This document shows, in pieces, positions 8,147-16,928 of a stretch of 64,000 nt of DNA (position 1 is the stretch's first letter; each line of letters begins with the position of its first letter). The notes below the pieces were generated by a model. It worked only from the letters and a program-made list of their open reading frames with translations. It made no database searches and had not been told where the DNA came from. This DNA comes from JBBSUQ01 sp964389755 (GTDB taxonomy: Bacteria; Bacteroidota; Bacteroidia; Flavobacteriales_D; Crocinitomicaceae). The stretch covers positions 1 to 64,000 of the forward strand of contig CAYMEW010000005.1 in assembly GCA_964389755.1 (NCBI GenBank), written 5' to 3'. The translations under genes and the position numbers were made by a program.

Positions 8147-9114
8147 TTTTCGCGTGCTATTGTATATTCTACCAGTCCTATGAGTGCCGAACGTGCTTCC
8201 GATCCGGGAACTTCCGAAAGAATTCCGAGAGCCTGGTCGCGCAGTTCCAGCATGCGTTTGTGTGCATAATCGATTCCGCCGTGACGTATTACCAGTTCAA
8301 CGGCTCTTTGCACCATTTTCGTATCCTCATTCTTATTTTTGACAATGTTGATGAGTTCTTTACGCGTGGCTGCATCGCAGGTGTTCAACGTGTAAATAAG
8401 CGGTAATGTCATTTTGCGTTCCCGGATATCGAGTCCCGTGGGTTTCCCGATGTTTCCCGGAGATCCGTAGTCAAATATATCGTCTTTTATCTGGAATGCC
8501 AAACCAACGAGTTCACCGAATTCACGCATTTTGGGAGAAAGCTCTTCCCGGTTCACCGACACGGCCGCAGATTCACAGCAGGTAGCAATGAGACTCGCCG
8601 TTTTCTGGCGAATCACCTCGAAATAAATCTCCTCGGTAATGTCCAGTCTGCGCGCCTTTTCAATTTGGAGCAATTCTCCCTCACTCATGTCCTGCACCGC
8701 ACCGGCGACAATTCCGAGCAAACGCGTATCATTATTTTGAATAGACAACAGAAGTACGCGCGACAGCAAGTAATCTCCCACGAGCACGGCAATCTTATTT
8801 TTCCAAAGCGCATTGATGGAGAAAAAACCCCGGCGTTCATTGGCATCGTCCACCACGTCATCGTGCACCAGCGTAGCGGTATGCAATAATTCGATGAGCG
8901 ATGCCGCCTTGTAGGTGCGGTCGTTCACTTCCCCCAGCATTTTAGCAGTCAAAAACAGGAACATCGGCCGCATTTGCTTTCCCTTTCTCCGAATGATGTA
9001 ATGCGTGATCTTGTCAAGCAGGGGAACTTTCGACTTCATGGTCTGCCGGAACCGGTCTTCGAATTCGGCCATTTCAGCCTTAATCGGTTGCATTATTTCC
9101 TTTACAGACATCAT
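8143..9114 (-). CDS. Polyprenyl (trans-prenyl) diphosphate synthase
   Basis: About 323 aa. It condenses isopentenyl diphosphate units onto an allylic diphosphate; this length and context fit a long-chain (hepta/octaprenyl) synthase supplying quinone side chains. Family motifs: LVHDDVVDDANERRG (first Asp-rich motif, about residues 80-95), GDYLLSR, the KTASLIATCC segment, and FQIKDDIFDYG (second Asp-rich motif). The longest frame begins at GTG 9120, but that codon overlaps a TATATTTG promoter element, so ATG 9114 (or 9111) is preferred. It overlaps the lipoprotein gene by 4 bases. The product may use the IPP pool that also feeds the carotenoid genes 40 kb away. Confidence 0.93.
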   Translation of the reverse strand: MMSVKEIMQPIKAEMAEFEDRFRQTMKSKVPLLDKITHYIIRRKGKQMRPMFLFLTAKMLGEVNDRTYKAASLIELLHTATLVHDDVVDDANERRGFFSINALWKNKIAVLVGDYLLSRVLLLSIQNNDTRLLGIVAGAVQDMSEGELLQIEKARRLDITEEIYFEVIRQKTASLIATCCESAAVSVNREELSPKMREFGELVGLAFQIKDDIFDYGSPGNIGKPTGLDIRERKMTLPLIYTLNTCDAATRKELINIVKNKNEDTKMVQRAVELVIRHGGIDYAHKRMLELRDQALGILSEVPGSEARSALIGLVEYTIAREK

Positions 9115-9119
9115 GTGCA

Positions 9120-9127
9120 CAAATATA
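9120..9127 (-). promoter_or_regulatory. Promoter -7 element of the polyprenyl synthase gene
   Basis: TATATTTG on the minus strand, a perfect TAnnTTTG. It ends 5 bases before ATG 9114, so the transcript would have almost no leader. I see no good TTTG at the expected -33 spacing. Confidence 0.5.
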
Positions 9128-9180
9128 CTGCTAAGAATCGTGTCGCGTGTCTTTCCCGCCTGAAATTTCAGTTGGGAAAC

Positions 9181-10713
9181 TCAGTACATTCCGACGCGAA
9201 CAATCCGCGCTTCCCGCCGGTGTTTTACGAACAGGTAGGTAAAACCGCCGAAAGACTCCATCAGCGGCGGACTGGCCTGCAATTTCTGATTTTTCAAAAA
9301 GATAAGTTCACGGGTGGACTGATAGCCTTCATTCGAATCAGTAGTCAGACGAATGCGTACGAGGTCGTTATATAGGAAAGGGTTCGTACTTCTCCTTTCC
9401 TCAATAGCCAAAAGCGGCAGGGACCGGTTTTTCGGGTGATCCCAGAAAAGGAAGTCCATCGTGTTGTTCGGATCAAAGCGAAAAGCAAAGGACGCGCTGG
9501 TACCTTCATCATTCACGGAGATCTGTTCTTTGGGAATAGCAATGGAAGCCAGTGGATTACAATCCCGATCGTAGCTGCATACTACAATCGTTTCATAATA
9601 GAATGTTTCGGTAAACCCGGTTGAAGCGTTACGCAGATCCGCGTGATCTTCGCGTTCACGGAAGCGGCTTTCTCCGATTACCGCAAAACTGCTGTCTCCA
9701 AAAAAAGCGAATTTAAGCACCTGCATTTCGCGGATTCGGGATGGAAAGTCCTGGCCGGAAACCGGTAAGTCCGTGAAAGGAACCAGGCTGTGTGAACGAA
9801 TCTGCATGGCGGAATCAAGAACCACGGTAACTATTCCGGCGGCATCGGGTTTTTCCGGGTCTCGATCTTCCGCATTCGAATAATAACCTGATACGTACCA
9901 GTTGTCCGCGTGCCAGCCAATCTTGCCCTGCTCCAGTCTTCGTCCCGGCAGGCGAATTTCAATTTCGCGCGTCAGTCTGCTTTCGAAGTCGTAGACCCAG
10001 ATCGACGAAACGGGGGGTTCTCCTGAGAATTCAGCCTGGGCGAGTAAATTGCGTGTTTGCTGGATAAACGCGAACCCGGATTGTCCGTTGTAAAACCGGT
10101 CGCTTTGCTCACAGGCAAGGTCATTTTCGAACTCGAATACTTTCCGGGCTGTGCACTGGAGCGTGCTGTCGAAACGTTTAACGCGTAACTCCTGACCTTT
10201 CCCCTCATCCACGGACGTGCTTAAGGAAAGCACGAAATTATCGCTGTTTTCCGGCATGCTGATGTGAATGTCCTTCTGTCTGTTGACGGATGCCCGGACC
10301 GTATCCAAAACAACGGGATCAAATTTTTCACCCTTACTGCCGTAAGCAAAAGCCATGATCATCCCTTCACCGCTCCCATTATCAATTTCCAGTGTAACGA
10401 GCACGATTCGTGTACCTGCCTGGAGCAAATGAAGATAGGTCCTGCTGCTCTTCGCAAGGGTTTCCGGTGTAATATCGAACTCCCTGCCAGGGGCAAGCGT
10501 TTGGCGATCGAAGCATTTCACCCGCACCGAAACCGGGCCACCCAGAAACGAATGACTGCGTATCACGGCTTTCAAATCAGTTGAATCGATCTTTAAGAAA
10601 CCGATGAACTGTTCGCGCTTATCCATACGAAATGCAGGACCTAAAAAGGTCGGCGGTTGTGCGTTTACGGAAACGTAAAAACACAGGAACAGGAAAACGA
10701 ATAGTCGTTTCAT
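9181..10713 (-). CDS. Secreted protein of unknown function
   Basis: 510 aa. A signal peptide covers residues 1-18 (cleavage after VNA). The rest has no motif I recognise: it is rich in beta-strand-like stretches and short repeated patterns of aromatic and charged residues (for example YLHLLQAGTRIVLVTLEID, YFYNGQ-type segments), which would suit a beta-propeller or beta-sandwich exported to the periplasm or surface, but this is inference. There is no lipobox and no C-terminal sorting domain that I can see. The gene stands alone between the polyprenyl synthase and rlmN. Its start lies inside an AACCGTT..AAACG palindrome-like motif resembling the repeats near 4.3-5.6 kb. Confidence 0.65.
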   Translation of the reverse strand: MKRLFVFLFLCFYVSVNAQPPTFLGPAFRMDKREQFIGFLKIDSTDLKAVIRSHSFLGGPVSVRVKCFDRQTLAPGREFDITPETLAKSSRTYLHLLQAGTRIVLVTLEIDNGSGEGMIMAFAYGSKGEKFDPVVLDTVRASVNRQKDIHISMPENSDNFVLSLSTSVDEGKGQELRVKRFDSTLQCTARKVFEFENDLACEQSDRFYNGQSGFAFIQQTRNLLAQAEFSGEPPVSSIWVYDFESRLTREIEIRLPGRRLEQGKIGWHADNWYVSGYYSNAEDRDPEKPDAAGIVTVVLDSAMQIRSHSLVPFTDLPVSGQDFPSRIREMQVLKFAFFGDSSFAVIGESRFREREDHADLRNASTGFTETFYYETIVVCSYDRDCNPLASIAIPKEQISVNDEGTSASFAFRFDPNNTMDFLFWDHPKNRSLPLLAIEERRSTNPFLYNDLVRIRLTTDSNEGYQSTRELIFLKNQKLQASPPLMESFGGFTYLFVKHRREARIVRVGMY

Positions 10714-10756
10714 AACGGTTCGCGCTGCTTAAAAATAAGGAGATTTATCAGGATAG

Positions 10757-11836
10757 TTATTTCAGTACCCGTTCTTTTTCGGCAATGGCCTTATTCTTAT
10801 TGGCCAGCTGTCCGCAGGCCGCGTCGATGTCCTTTCCGCGTGAGCGACGCACATTCACGATCATGTTCCGGCTTTCAAGCCAGGCTGCGAAGGCATCGGT
10901 TTTTTCGGGAGCTGCCCGGTTGAATTCACCTCCGTCGATCGGGTTGTACTCAATGATGTTGATCTTACACGGAAAGCTCCGTGCGAAATCTGCCAGCTCA
11001 CGCGCATCTTCGAGTTCGTCGTTGAACCCGGCAAAAAGGATGTATTCCAATGTGATGCGGCTTCCCGTTTTTTCGTAAAAGTAAACCAGCGCTTCGGACA
11101 GGGCTTCCAGGTTGTTCGTATCGTTGATCTCCATGATCTCACTGCGCTTGCGGTCGTTCGCTGCGTGCAAAGAAAGCGCGAGGTTGAATTTTACCTCATC
11201 ATCTCCCAGTTTGCGGATCATTTTCGCAATTCCGGCGGTGGAAACGGTAATTCGCTTCGGAGACATATTTAACCCTTCGGGCGACGTGATGAGTTCGGTG
11301 GAACGCAGTACATTTTTGTAGTTGAGCAGTGGTTCGCCCATGCCCATGTAGACGATGTTCGAAAGATGCTGTCCGTACATTTCTTCGGCCTGACGATTGA
11401 GGTAAGCCACCTGGTCCACGATCTCACCGGCAGTGAGGTTTCGCATGAGTTTCAGTTTGCCGGTAGCACAAAACTTGCAGGCAAGGCTACAACCTACCTG
11501 CGATGAAATACAGGCGGTCATGCGTGAACTTGTAGGGATCAGAACTCCCTCAATAACCTTGTCCCGATCGACGGTAAATGCGTTTTTAACCGTTTTGTCC
11601 GAAGAAACCTGCTTGTCGTCAAGGGTAATGTGATCGATAAAATAATCGGCTTCAAGTTGTTCACGAAGTGCCGCCGGCAGGTTGGTCATTTCGGCAAACG
11701 TATGTGCATTCTTCTGCCAAAGCCATTCGAAAACCTGTTTGGCGCGAAATTTCGGGAGTTTCAGTGCTGAAAAAGCTTCCTGTAACTCGGCGAAATTGAA
11801 ATTGCGGATGTTCGTACGTACTTCCCGGACTTGCAT
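10757..11836 (-). CDS. rlmN: 23S rRNA (adenine-2503-C2)-methyltransferase, radical SAM
   Basis: About 359 aa from ATG 11836. It methylates A2503 of 23S rRNA (and A37 of some tRNAs) by a radical SAM mechanism. The 4Fe-4S motif C-x3-C-x2-C is present as CSLACKFC; other conserved parts are YMGMGEPLLN, the SPKRITVSTAG segment and the C-terminal Cys in DIDAACGQLA that forms the methyl-carrier partner. The frame stays open to ATG 11875, but a perfect promoter (TACCTTTG at 11844-11851) lies inside that extension and the family begins near MQVREV-like sequence, so 11836 is chosen. Confidence 0.96.
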   Translation of the reverse strand: MQVREVRTNIRNFNFAELQEAFSALKLPKFRAKQVFEWLWQKNAHTFAEMTNLPAALREQLEADYFIDHITLDDKQVSSDKTVKNAFTVDRDKVIEGVLIPTSSRMTACISSQVGCSLACKFCATGKLKLMRNLTAGEIVDQVAYLNRQAEEMYGQHLSNIVYMGMGEPLLNYKNVLRSTELITSPEGLNMSPKRITVSTAGIAKMIRKLGDDEVKFNLALSLHAANDRKRSEIMEINDTNNLEALSEALVYFYEKTGSRITLEYILFAGFNDELEDARELADFARSFPCKINIIEYNPIDGGEFNRAAPEKTDAFAAWLESRNMIVNVRRSRGKDIDAACGQLANKNKAIAEKERVLK

Positions 11837-11843
11837 TGAAGTG

Positions 11844-11876
11844 CAAAGGTACGCAATCGACAGATAACGAACCAAA
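11844..11876 (-). promoter_or_regulatory. Bacteroidota-type promoter of rlmN
   Basis: On the minus strand TTTG (11876-11873) and TACCTTTG (11851-11844) are 21 bases apart, an excellent match to TTTG-N(17-23)-TAnnTTTG. The -7 element ends 8 bases before ATG 11836, so the leader is very short. Confidence 0.75.
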
Positions 11877-11974
11877 TTTTACGATTGTTAAAAAATAAAT
11901 GCGTAACGGTTCGGAAACGCTTATTCTTATTAAAAATCAGTTTCTTACGATTTTAGACTCCGATATCGCTATGT

Positions 11975-12008
11975 TTTGTGTCCTTTCGTTTTCTTTTCAA
12001 TACATTTA
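11975..12008 (+). promoter_or_regulatory. Possible promoter of the 12036 gene
   Basis: TTTG at 11975-11978 and TACATTTA (7 of 8 matches to TAnnTTTG) at 12001-12008, spacing 22. The ATG follows 28 bases later. Confidence 0.4.
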
Positions 12009-12035
12009 CAACTTCTGCCCTGTTAATCCGCATTC

Positions 12036-12539
12036 ATGAAAAAACTGCTTTACCTCCTTCTCATAAGCGCCGGCCTCTACGCGGTTCTGTTTACCTTCCA
12101 CATTCTCCCGCTTAGGCTCAATCTGGCCGATAAGCCGGTTTTTGATGAAAGTAAATTCCCGGAAGACACGGTTCGTTTTGCAAATGTGCTGGATACCGCC
12201 AAGGGAAACTGGGAGATCTATATCGACTATTCATGGGACGATTGTTATTCCGGAACAGCACTTCTGCCCGGTAAAGTATGGAAATGCAGTGATCCGGGAA
12301 TCGTCTCGGCCGTTTTAAGAGAGGCTCGTTTTATCAATTCCGGGGCGGATATGGCAACCGTCGGTTCCGATTTTTTTCTGCTCCGCGACGGCAGACTGGT
12401 GTTTCAATCGCAAATCGTGCTGGATTCGAACGCAGTTGGCTTTCAGAGTGACATTTTCGGGTGGACGTCCAACGAGCAGTTAAAGCCGTATTTCAGGAAA
12501 TTTAGGCGGGTATGGAGTCCGCTGCTTGTAATTTATTGA
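12036..12539 (+). CDS. Small membrane-anchored or exported protein, unknown
   Basis: 167 aa. An N-terminal hydrophobic segment (residues 4-22, LLYLLLISAGLYAVLFTFH) acts as a signal anchor or signal peptide. The rest is a compact domain with many aromatic residues and a CYSGTALLPGKVWKCSD segment whose two Cys could pair in the periplasm. No family recognised. A possible promoter lies 28 bases upstream. The gene converges on batE, with 15 bases between stops, and is the only plus-strand gene near the Bat operon, so it is probably transcribed alone. Confidence 0.6.
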   Translation: MKKLLYLLLISAGLYAVLFTFHILPLRLNLADKPVFDESKFPEDTVRFANVLDTAKGNWEIYIDYSWDDCYSGTALLPGKVWKCSDPGIVSAVLREARFINSGADMATVGSDFFLLRDGRLVFQSQIVLDSNAVGFQSDIFGWTSNEQLKPYFRKFRRVWSPLLVIY

Positions 12540-12554
12540 GACTACCGGTTTCGG

Positions 12555-13298
12555 TCAGATCAGTTCCACGTCTTCGGTCTGCACATACACTTCATGACCG
12601 TCTTCGAGCCTTACCAGAGTAAATCCTCCGTGCTTTTCGATCAGGCGCACGCGTTCTCCTTCCTGCAGTTCAAGTTTACCCGGATCGGCTGCGGGAGAAG
12701 GATAAGTAGAAATGTGGCGCCGTACAACGATCCCATAATGTGTATCGGAGAAACGCGACTCCGAAATCCGGAGGTTAACTCCCGCAAAAATGCTTACAAG
12801 TACCAACAGAAAACCGGCAAGCAGGCAAAAACGGCGAATGCCGAAACGGGAAGACGTAAAAAATAACAAGATAAGTACGCAAAGTATTACGACGCTGGAA
12901 ATGAGTAGCCAAAACCAGAGACCAGAACCAACGCGTGCTGCAAAAGTGGCATAACTTCCGTATGGCGGCTGATACGGCTCGTTTCGCTTCAATTGCAAAT
13001 AGCAATATTCCAGGTTGCGCAACGCATTCTTATCACCGGGATGATACTTCAGCGTCTTTTCAAACATCAGGATCGCATCGCCGTACTTCCTGAGTTCAAG
13101 TTTACAGTTTCCGGCATTATATGCAGCCGCATAGTTCGTGGGATGTTTCCGCAGGTACTCGTCAAATGCCTTTTCGGCAGCGGCAAAATGGCGTTCACCC
13201 ACTTCTTTCAAACCCTGTTCAAAGAGATTTACTTCCTGTGCCGGAACAAAAAAACCGGTCAGTATGATCCAGATACTGATGATCCAGCCTGTTTTCAT
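12555..13298 (-). CDS. batE: BatE: TPR and SH3-domain membrane protein
   Basis: 247 aa. A signal peptide (1-20) is followed by TPR units (about 22-110; FDEYLRKHPTNYAAAYNAGNCKLELRKYGDAILMFEK), two membrane helices (about 130-150 and 158-180) and a C-terminal SH3-like domain (about 190-247; LQEGERVRLIEKHGGFTLVRLEDGHEVYV). This order is that of BatE, last gene of the Bacteroides aerotolerance operon. The role of Bat proteins is not settled; they have been linked to oxygen tolerance and envelope stress. It overlaps batD by 4 bases and is the last gene of the operon. Confidence 0.9.
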   Translation of the reverse strand: MKTGWIISIWIILTGFFVPAQEVNLFEQGLKEVGERHFAAAEKAFDEYLRKHPTNYAAAYNAGNCKLELRKYGDAILMFEKTLKYHPGDKNALRNLEYCYLQLKRNEPYQPPYGSYATFAARVGSGLWFWLLISSVVILCVLILLFFTSSRFGIRRFCLLAGFLLVLVSIFAGVNLRISESRFSDTHYGIVVRRHISTYPSPAADPGKLELQEGERVRLIEKHGGFTLVRLEDGHEVYVQTEDVELI

Positions 13299-15016
13299 GC
13301 TTTTAGTTTTTGAGTTAGTTCACGGGCGAGTGCGCGCGCTTCCCGCAGAAAGGCCTGTCCGTCCGTTTCGACTTCCAACATCCCGTAGCGGGCCGCTTCG
13401 CTTTGTTCTACCAGCTTTTGGAAACGCTTGCTTAATTCGTCGGAGAGTCCTTTTTCCCGGAAAATACGGGTGAGTTCCCCGGTTCCGTAACTGTAGCTTT
13501 CTGTTCCGCTGACCAGCGTGGTAGCGAGTTTGCGCAGGGCTTTACCGATCGATGCCATGCCTTCACCCGTCCGGCCACTGTTGAGTTCCTGTTCGGCCTG
13601 TGAAAAAGCATCACGGGTATCGCGAACGGTGTTTTGCTGACGTGCGCGACGTATGCGTTTCTCTTCGTTGCCGCGGGAACGCTTCATTACATAACCGGTT
13701 ACAAGACTGCCTCCGATCGCCGTTGCCAGGATGATCCACAATAGCGAAGAGTGCGTGTAACTTGTCGGAGTGGCATCCGGGTAATATTTGCGAAAGGGAG
13801 CGGGCTTAAGCGCCGCTGGGAGTTGTTCGGTCTCTTCCGAAAGTGAATCGCCGGCGTAATTAAAGTTCGGATCATTCTCAACCGTGAGTTCATAAGGCCC
13901 GAAACGTTTCTGGACATAGCGTTCCTGCTCGGGGTCAAAATAACTGAAAGTCTGTTCGCCGAGTTGTGCTTCCCCATCGTGGACGGCCTGTAAATTGTAA
14001 ATGATCGTGGTATTCCCTTCCGCGCCACGTTCGGTATAATTAATGACCGGAGTAACAACCGGGTCGCCGTAGACAATGAAATGTTTGCCCGGACGGATCT
14101 TCGGTGCGTCGATATTTTGCAGGTTCCCGTGCCCGCTGATAACCACCGTCAATTCCACGACGTCTCCTTCGCGCACGGTCGTTTTGGACAGGGAAGCACT
14201 AACGTCTAAAGACCCGACACCGGATATAAAATCGCGGGGCACATTTCCGGGAAGTGGAATTACTTCGAAGGTACGCGGATCGGAAACGGCCGGATACGAG
14301 TCGAAACCGTTATTGAGGATCATCCGGAAAGGTTCAATACGGAATTTGCCGGTACCCACCGGGAAGATTACCTGCCGGTCGTAGCTGAAGGTGTAAAAAT
14401 CCGTTCCGTTGATCTTTTCCCGCCGTAAAATGGAATGACTTGTCGCATCCAGGGGATAATGTTCGCTGGTGCCGCTGATCGTGTACGGTTGGTACGGAAA
14501 GCGATTCTCACGGGGCTTGATCTTAGAAAATACTTTGGCCTCCACGACAAGGGGCTCGCCTTCATATACTTTTGTTTTATTCAGTTCAAGCACGCCGTTG
14601 ACGGTTTGATTCAGGTCTGCGGCGGGTGCCGGTGACGACGGAAGCGTGTTAACGATCTTTACCTGTACCTTGTTCGACTTGTAAATAGACAATCCCGTTT
14701 TCACATAGGCAGGTCCCACCGTAAAGGTTCCAGTTTGGGTAAAAGAACCGTTCTGCGTCAGGTAAAAAATGGTATTTACGGCCCCGGTCTGGTAATCCAT
14801 TTCCTGGTTCATTCCACTCATGACATTGTAACCCTGGACAAATCCAGGCGGCAGATCAATGTCCATTTCGCCCTGTATATTGGATTTGATCGTGATTGTA
14901 ATATCGTCGCCTACTTCAGCAGTAGCAGGCTCAACGACCAGTTGCACATATTTTTTCTGTGCAAAAGTCTGCCATCCTGCAAAGAGGACCAAAAGTAGTA
15001 TCAGGATTCGTTTCAT
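13295..15016 (-). CDS. batD: BatD family protein
   Basis: 573 aa. Signal peptide 1-19, then a long periplasmic region with repeated immunoglobulin-like BatD domains (VEPATAEVGDDITITIKSN; GVLELNKTKVYEGEPLVVEAKVFSK; SLSKTTVREGDVVELTVVISGHGNL), one membrane helix (about 428-450) and a cytoplasmic helical tail of ~120 residues rich in charged residues. Length and layout are normal for BatD. It touches batC (stop and start share base 15016) and overlaps batE by 4 bases, so translation is coupled. In the family BatD is thought to form a membrane assembly with the VWA proteins BatA and BatB. Confidence 0.93.
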   Translation of the reverse strand: MKRILILLLVLFAGWQTFAQKKYVQLVVEPATAEVGDDITITIKSNIQGEMDIDLPPGFVQGYNVMSGMNQEMDYQTGAVNTIFYLTQNGSFTQTGTFTVGPAYVKTGLSIYKSNKVQVKIVNTLPSSPAPAADLNQTVNGVLELNKTKVYEGEPLVVEAKVFSKIKPRENRFPYQPYTISGTSEHYPLDATSHSILRREKINGTDFYTFSYDRQVIFPVGTGKFRIEPFRMILNNGFDSYPAVSDPRTFEVIPLPGNVPRDFISGVGSLDVSASLSKTTVREGDVVELTVVISGHGNLQNIDAPKIRPGKHFIVYGDPVVTPVINYTERGAEGNTTIIYNLQAVHDGEAQLGEQTFSYFDPEQERYVQKRFGPYELTVENDPNFNYAGDSLSEETEQLPAALKPAPFRKYYPDATPTSYTHSSLLWIILATAIGGSLVTGYVMKRSRGNEEKRIRRARQQNTVRDTRDAFSQAEQELNSGRTGEGMASIGKALRKLATTLVSGTESYSYGTGELTRIFREKGLSDELSKRFQKLVEQSEAARYGMLEVETDGQAFLREARALARELTQKLKA

Positions 15017-15768
15017 TACCAGTCTTTTCCGGATTGGGCCGATCCCCGGGTGTTGCTTCCCTGTCCGGCGCGACGTTTGGTTTCCGCTTCCTGCTTCATC
15101 AGTTCATCGAGCATCTGCTCCACGCGTTTCTGTGATAATTTCGACTGACCATTGCCCTGAGATTCACTATTTCCACCGGAACCGGGGTTTTGCCCTTCAT
15201 TCTCATTTTGCTTTCCATCCTGATTCTGCTTTCCATCCTGATTCTGCTTCCCATTCTCATTTTGATCCTGATCCTGCTTCTCATTCTGATTCTGCTTCTG
15301 GTTCTGATTTTGGTTCTGATTCTGCTTCTGATTCTGCTTCTGGCTCTCTTTCTTCCGGCGCATTGCTTCCGAAAGATTATACCGCGTCTGTTCATTTTGC
15401 GGATCCAGCCGCAGGGACTGCTTATAACTCTCGATCGCATCGTCATACTTTTTCTGCCCCAACTGCGAATTGCCAAGGTTCTTCAGTTTGATCGCCTTTC
15501 GTTTAGGATCTTCATCGCGTGCCACGCTCTCCCTGTAAAAATCTTCTGCTTTTTTAAATTCGCGTAGGTGCATTGCCGTTTGTCCCGCTTCCGAAGAGAG
15601 GTCCACATCCGCAGGTGCCAGTCGTTGGGCCGAACGATAGTGTTCCATCGCTTTGGTGTAATCCTGTGCTTTATAGGCTTTGCGTGCCGCGTACAGGGAA
15701 TCCCGCCACTCCTGTGCCTGGAGTTGGTACAAACAGAAAAAGGCAATGCATGTAAGGATCAGTTTCAT
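15016..15768 (-). CDS. batC: BatC: TPR protein with Gln/Asn low-complexity linker
   Basis: 250 aa. Signal peptide 1-18, three TPR units (about 22-128; YKAQDYTKAMEHYRSAQRLAP; YDDAIESYKQSLRLDPQNEQTRYNLSEAMRR), then a ~60-residue linker made of Q/N/K/E/D repeats (coded by 15196-15348) and a short C-terminal helix (QMLDELMKQEAETKRR). BatC proteins of Bacteroidota commonly end in such a linker and short helix. The linker DNA is a hexanucleotide-like repeat and is a likely site of length variation. Overlaps batB by 4 bases. Confidence 0.9.
   Translation of the reverse strand: MKLILTCIAFFCLYQLQAQEWRDSLYAARKAYKAQDYTKAMEHYRSAQRLAPADVDLSSEAGQTAMHLREFKKAEDFYRESVARDEDPKRKAIKLKNLGNSQLGQKKYDDAIESYKQSLRLDPQNEQTRYNLSEAMRRKKESQKQNQKQNQNQNQNQKQNQNEKQDQDQNENGKQNQDGKQNQDGKQNENEGQNPGSGGNSESQGNGQSKLSQKRVEQMLDELMKQEAETKRRAGQGSNTRGSAQSGKDW
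15196..15348. repeat. Imperfect hexanucleotide repeat inside batC
   Basis: On the coding strand the run is built from CAGAAT, CAGAAG, GAGAAT and GAGAAG hexamers with scattered substitutions, coding for alternating Q/E and N/K. Similar hexamers occur at 63118-63188. Confidence 0.8.
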
Positions 15769-16928
15769 GTTTTTCCGGCAATTTTGTCAATAAGTTGGAA
15801 GCTCCTTCCGGACCATACGAGGTAAAGCAGCAAAAAGAATACCGCGGCGGCCAGCGGATACTGGTATCGGCTTTCTTTTACGGTAAATTCCAGGTCCTCG
15901 AGTTTCGTGCGCTTCATCTGGTTAATATTGCTCATCAGCCGCGAAAGGTTCGGAAACGGATCGGAACTGATGAGGGAATAACCTCCCGATCGCGAAGCGA
16001 GGTCGTTGATGAATTTCGGATTGATGTGCGAAACAACAGTACTTCCGAAAGAATTGGTCTTGTAACCGAGTTCCGGGCGGTAGGGATTTTTGGGTACCGG
16101 TCCGCCTGAGGCCGTTCCCAGCCCCAGAATACAGAGTTGTATCTTTTTTTCCCGGATCTGCGCCAGGATTTCCGACGGATTTTCCTCGTGATTCTCCCCG
16201 TCGGTGATCAGGATGATACCTTTCGAACACTTCTCTTCGGAAAACATGTCCACAGATGTTTCCAGGGCCTGTCGGATGTTCGTGCCCTGCTCGCTGATCA
16301 TATTCGTCTCAATATCGCTCAGGAATAACTTCGCAGCATTGTAATCGGAGGTCAGGGGAAGCTGCACAAAGGCCGATCCCGCAAAGAGCGTCAGCCCGAT
16401 TTTTTCGCCGTGAAGGCTATTCAGTAACTGGTTGATCGCGCGCTTTGCAATTTCCAGCCGGCTCAGTTCCGGGTCAATGTCCTTCACATTCATGGAATTT
16501 GATATGTCCAGTGCAATGGCCAGTTCCAGGCTGTCGATCGTACCACTGACTTTCCGGGAACCGTAAACGGGTTGCGCCATGGCGAAAACGAGGAATACAA
16601 AGGCATTCCGGAAAAAGAAATACTTGACAAACAGGTTGAGCGAAGATACCGGCTTGAGTAATTTTTCCTGTAAACGCGGACTCACCTGCGTCGCGTAGGC
16701 GTTGTTCCGAGACAGGTTGTAAAAGAGCGCCGCACCGAGTGGCAGGAGCAGCAGTAACAACCAGAACATCCCCGGGTGCAGGAACTCGACGTAATCTCCC
16801 TTCGTGGCGCCGTTGATGTAACCCAGGATCACAAGCAACGCGTAGCCGATTCCCCAGAAGAGCAGTTCCCAGGCAAGTACGCCGATGAAGATCCAGCCGG
16901 TACGATATGTGAAATTCAGATTATTCAT
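15765..16928 (-). CDS. batB: BatB: VWA-domain membrane protein
   Basis: 387 aa. One N-terminal hydrophobic region (about 15-40) and a second membrane helix (about 58-75), a von Willebrand factor A domain (about 130-300) and a C-terminal membrane helix (about 355-372). The MIDAS residues are visible: DISNS (D-x-S-x-S), the Thr in LPLTSD and the Asp in LITDGENHEE. It would present a metal-dependent protein-binding domain at the membrane. Overlaps batA by 8 bases and batC by 4. Confidence 0.92.
   Translation of the reverse strand: MNNLNFTYRTGWIFIGVLAWELLFWGIGYALLVILGYINGATKGDYVEFLHPGMFWLLLLLLPLGAALFYNLSRNNAYATQVSPRLQEKLLKPVSSLNLFVKYFFFRNAFVFLVFAMAQPVYGSRKVSGTIDSLELAIALDISNSMNVKDIDPELSRLEIAKRAINQLLNSLHGEKIGLTLFAGSAFVQLPLTSDYNAAKLFLSDIETNMISEQGTNIRQALETSVDMFSEEKCSKGIILITDGENHEENPSEILAQIREKKIQLCILGLGTASGGPVPKNPYRPELGYKTNSFGSTVVSHINPKFINDLASRSGGYSLISSDPFPNLSRLMSNINQMKRTKLEDLEFTVKESRYQYPLAAAVFFLLLYLVWSGRSFQLIDKIAGKT

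Noticed and set aside
11837..11875. N-terminal extension of rlmN
   Set aside because: Overlaps a perfect promoter; ATG 11836 is the sensible start.
15190..15567. Plus-strand ORF of repeated I/L residues opposite batC
   Set aside because: It is the antisense reading of the batC Gln/Asn repeat, giving an artificial hydrophobic repeat.
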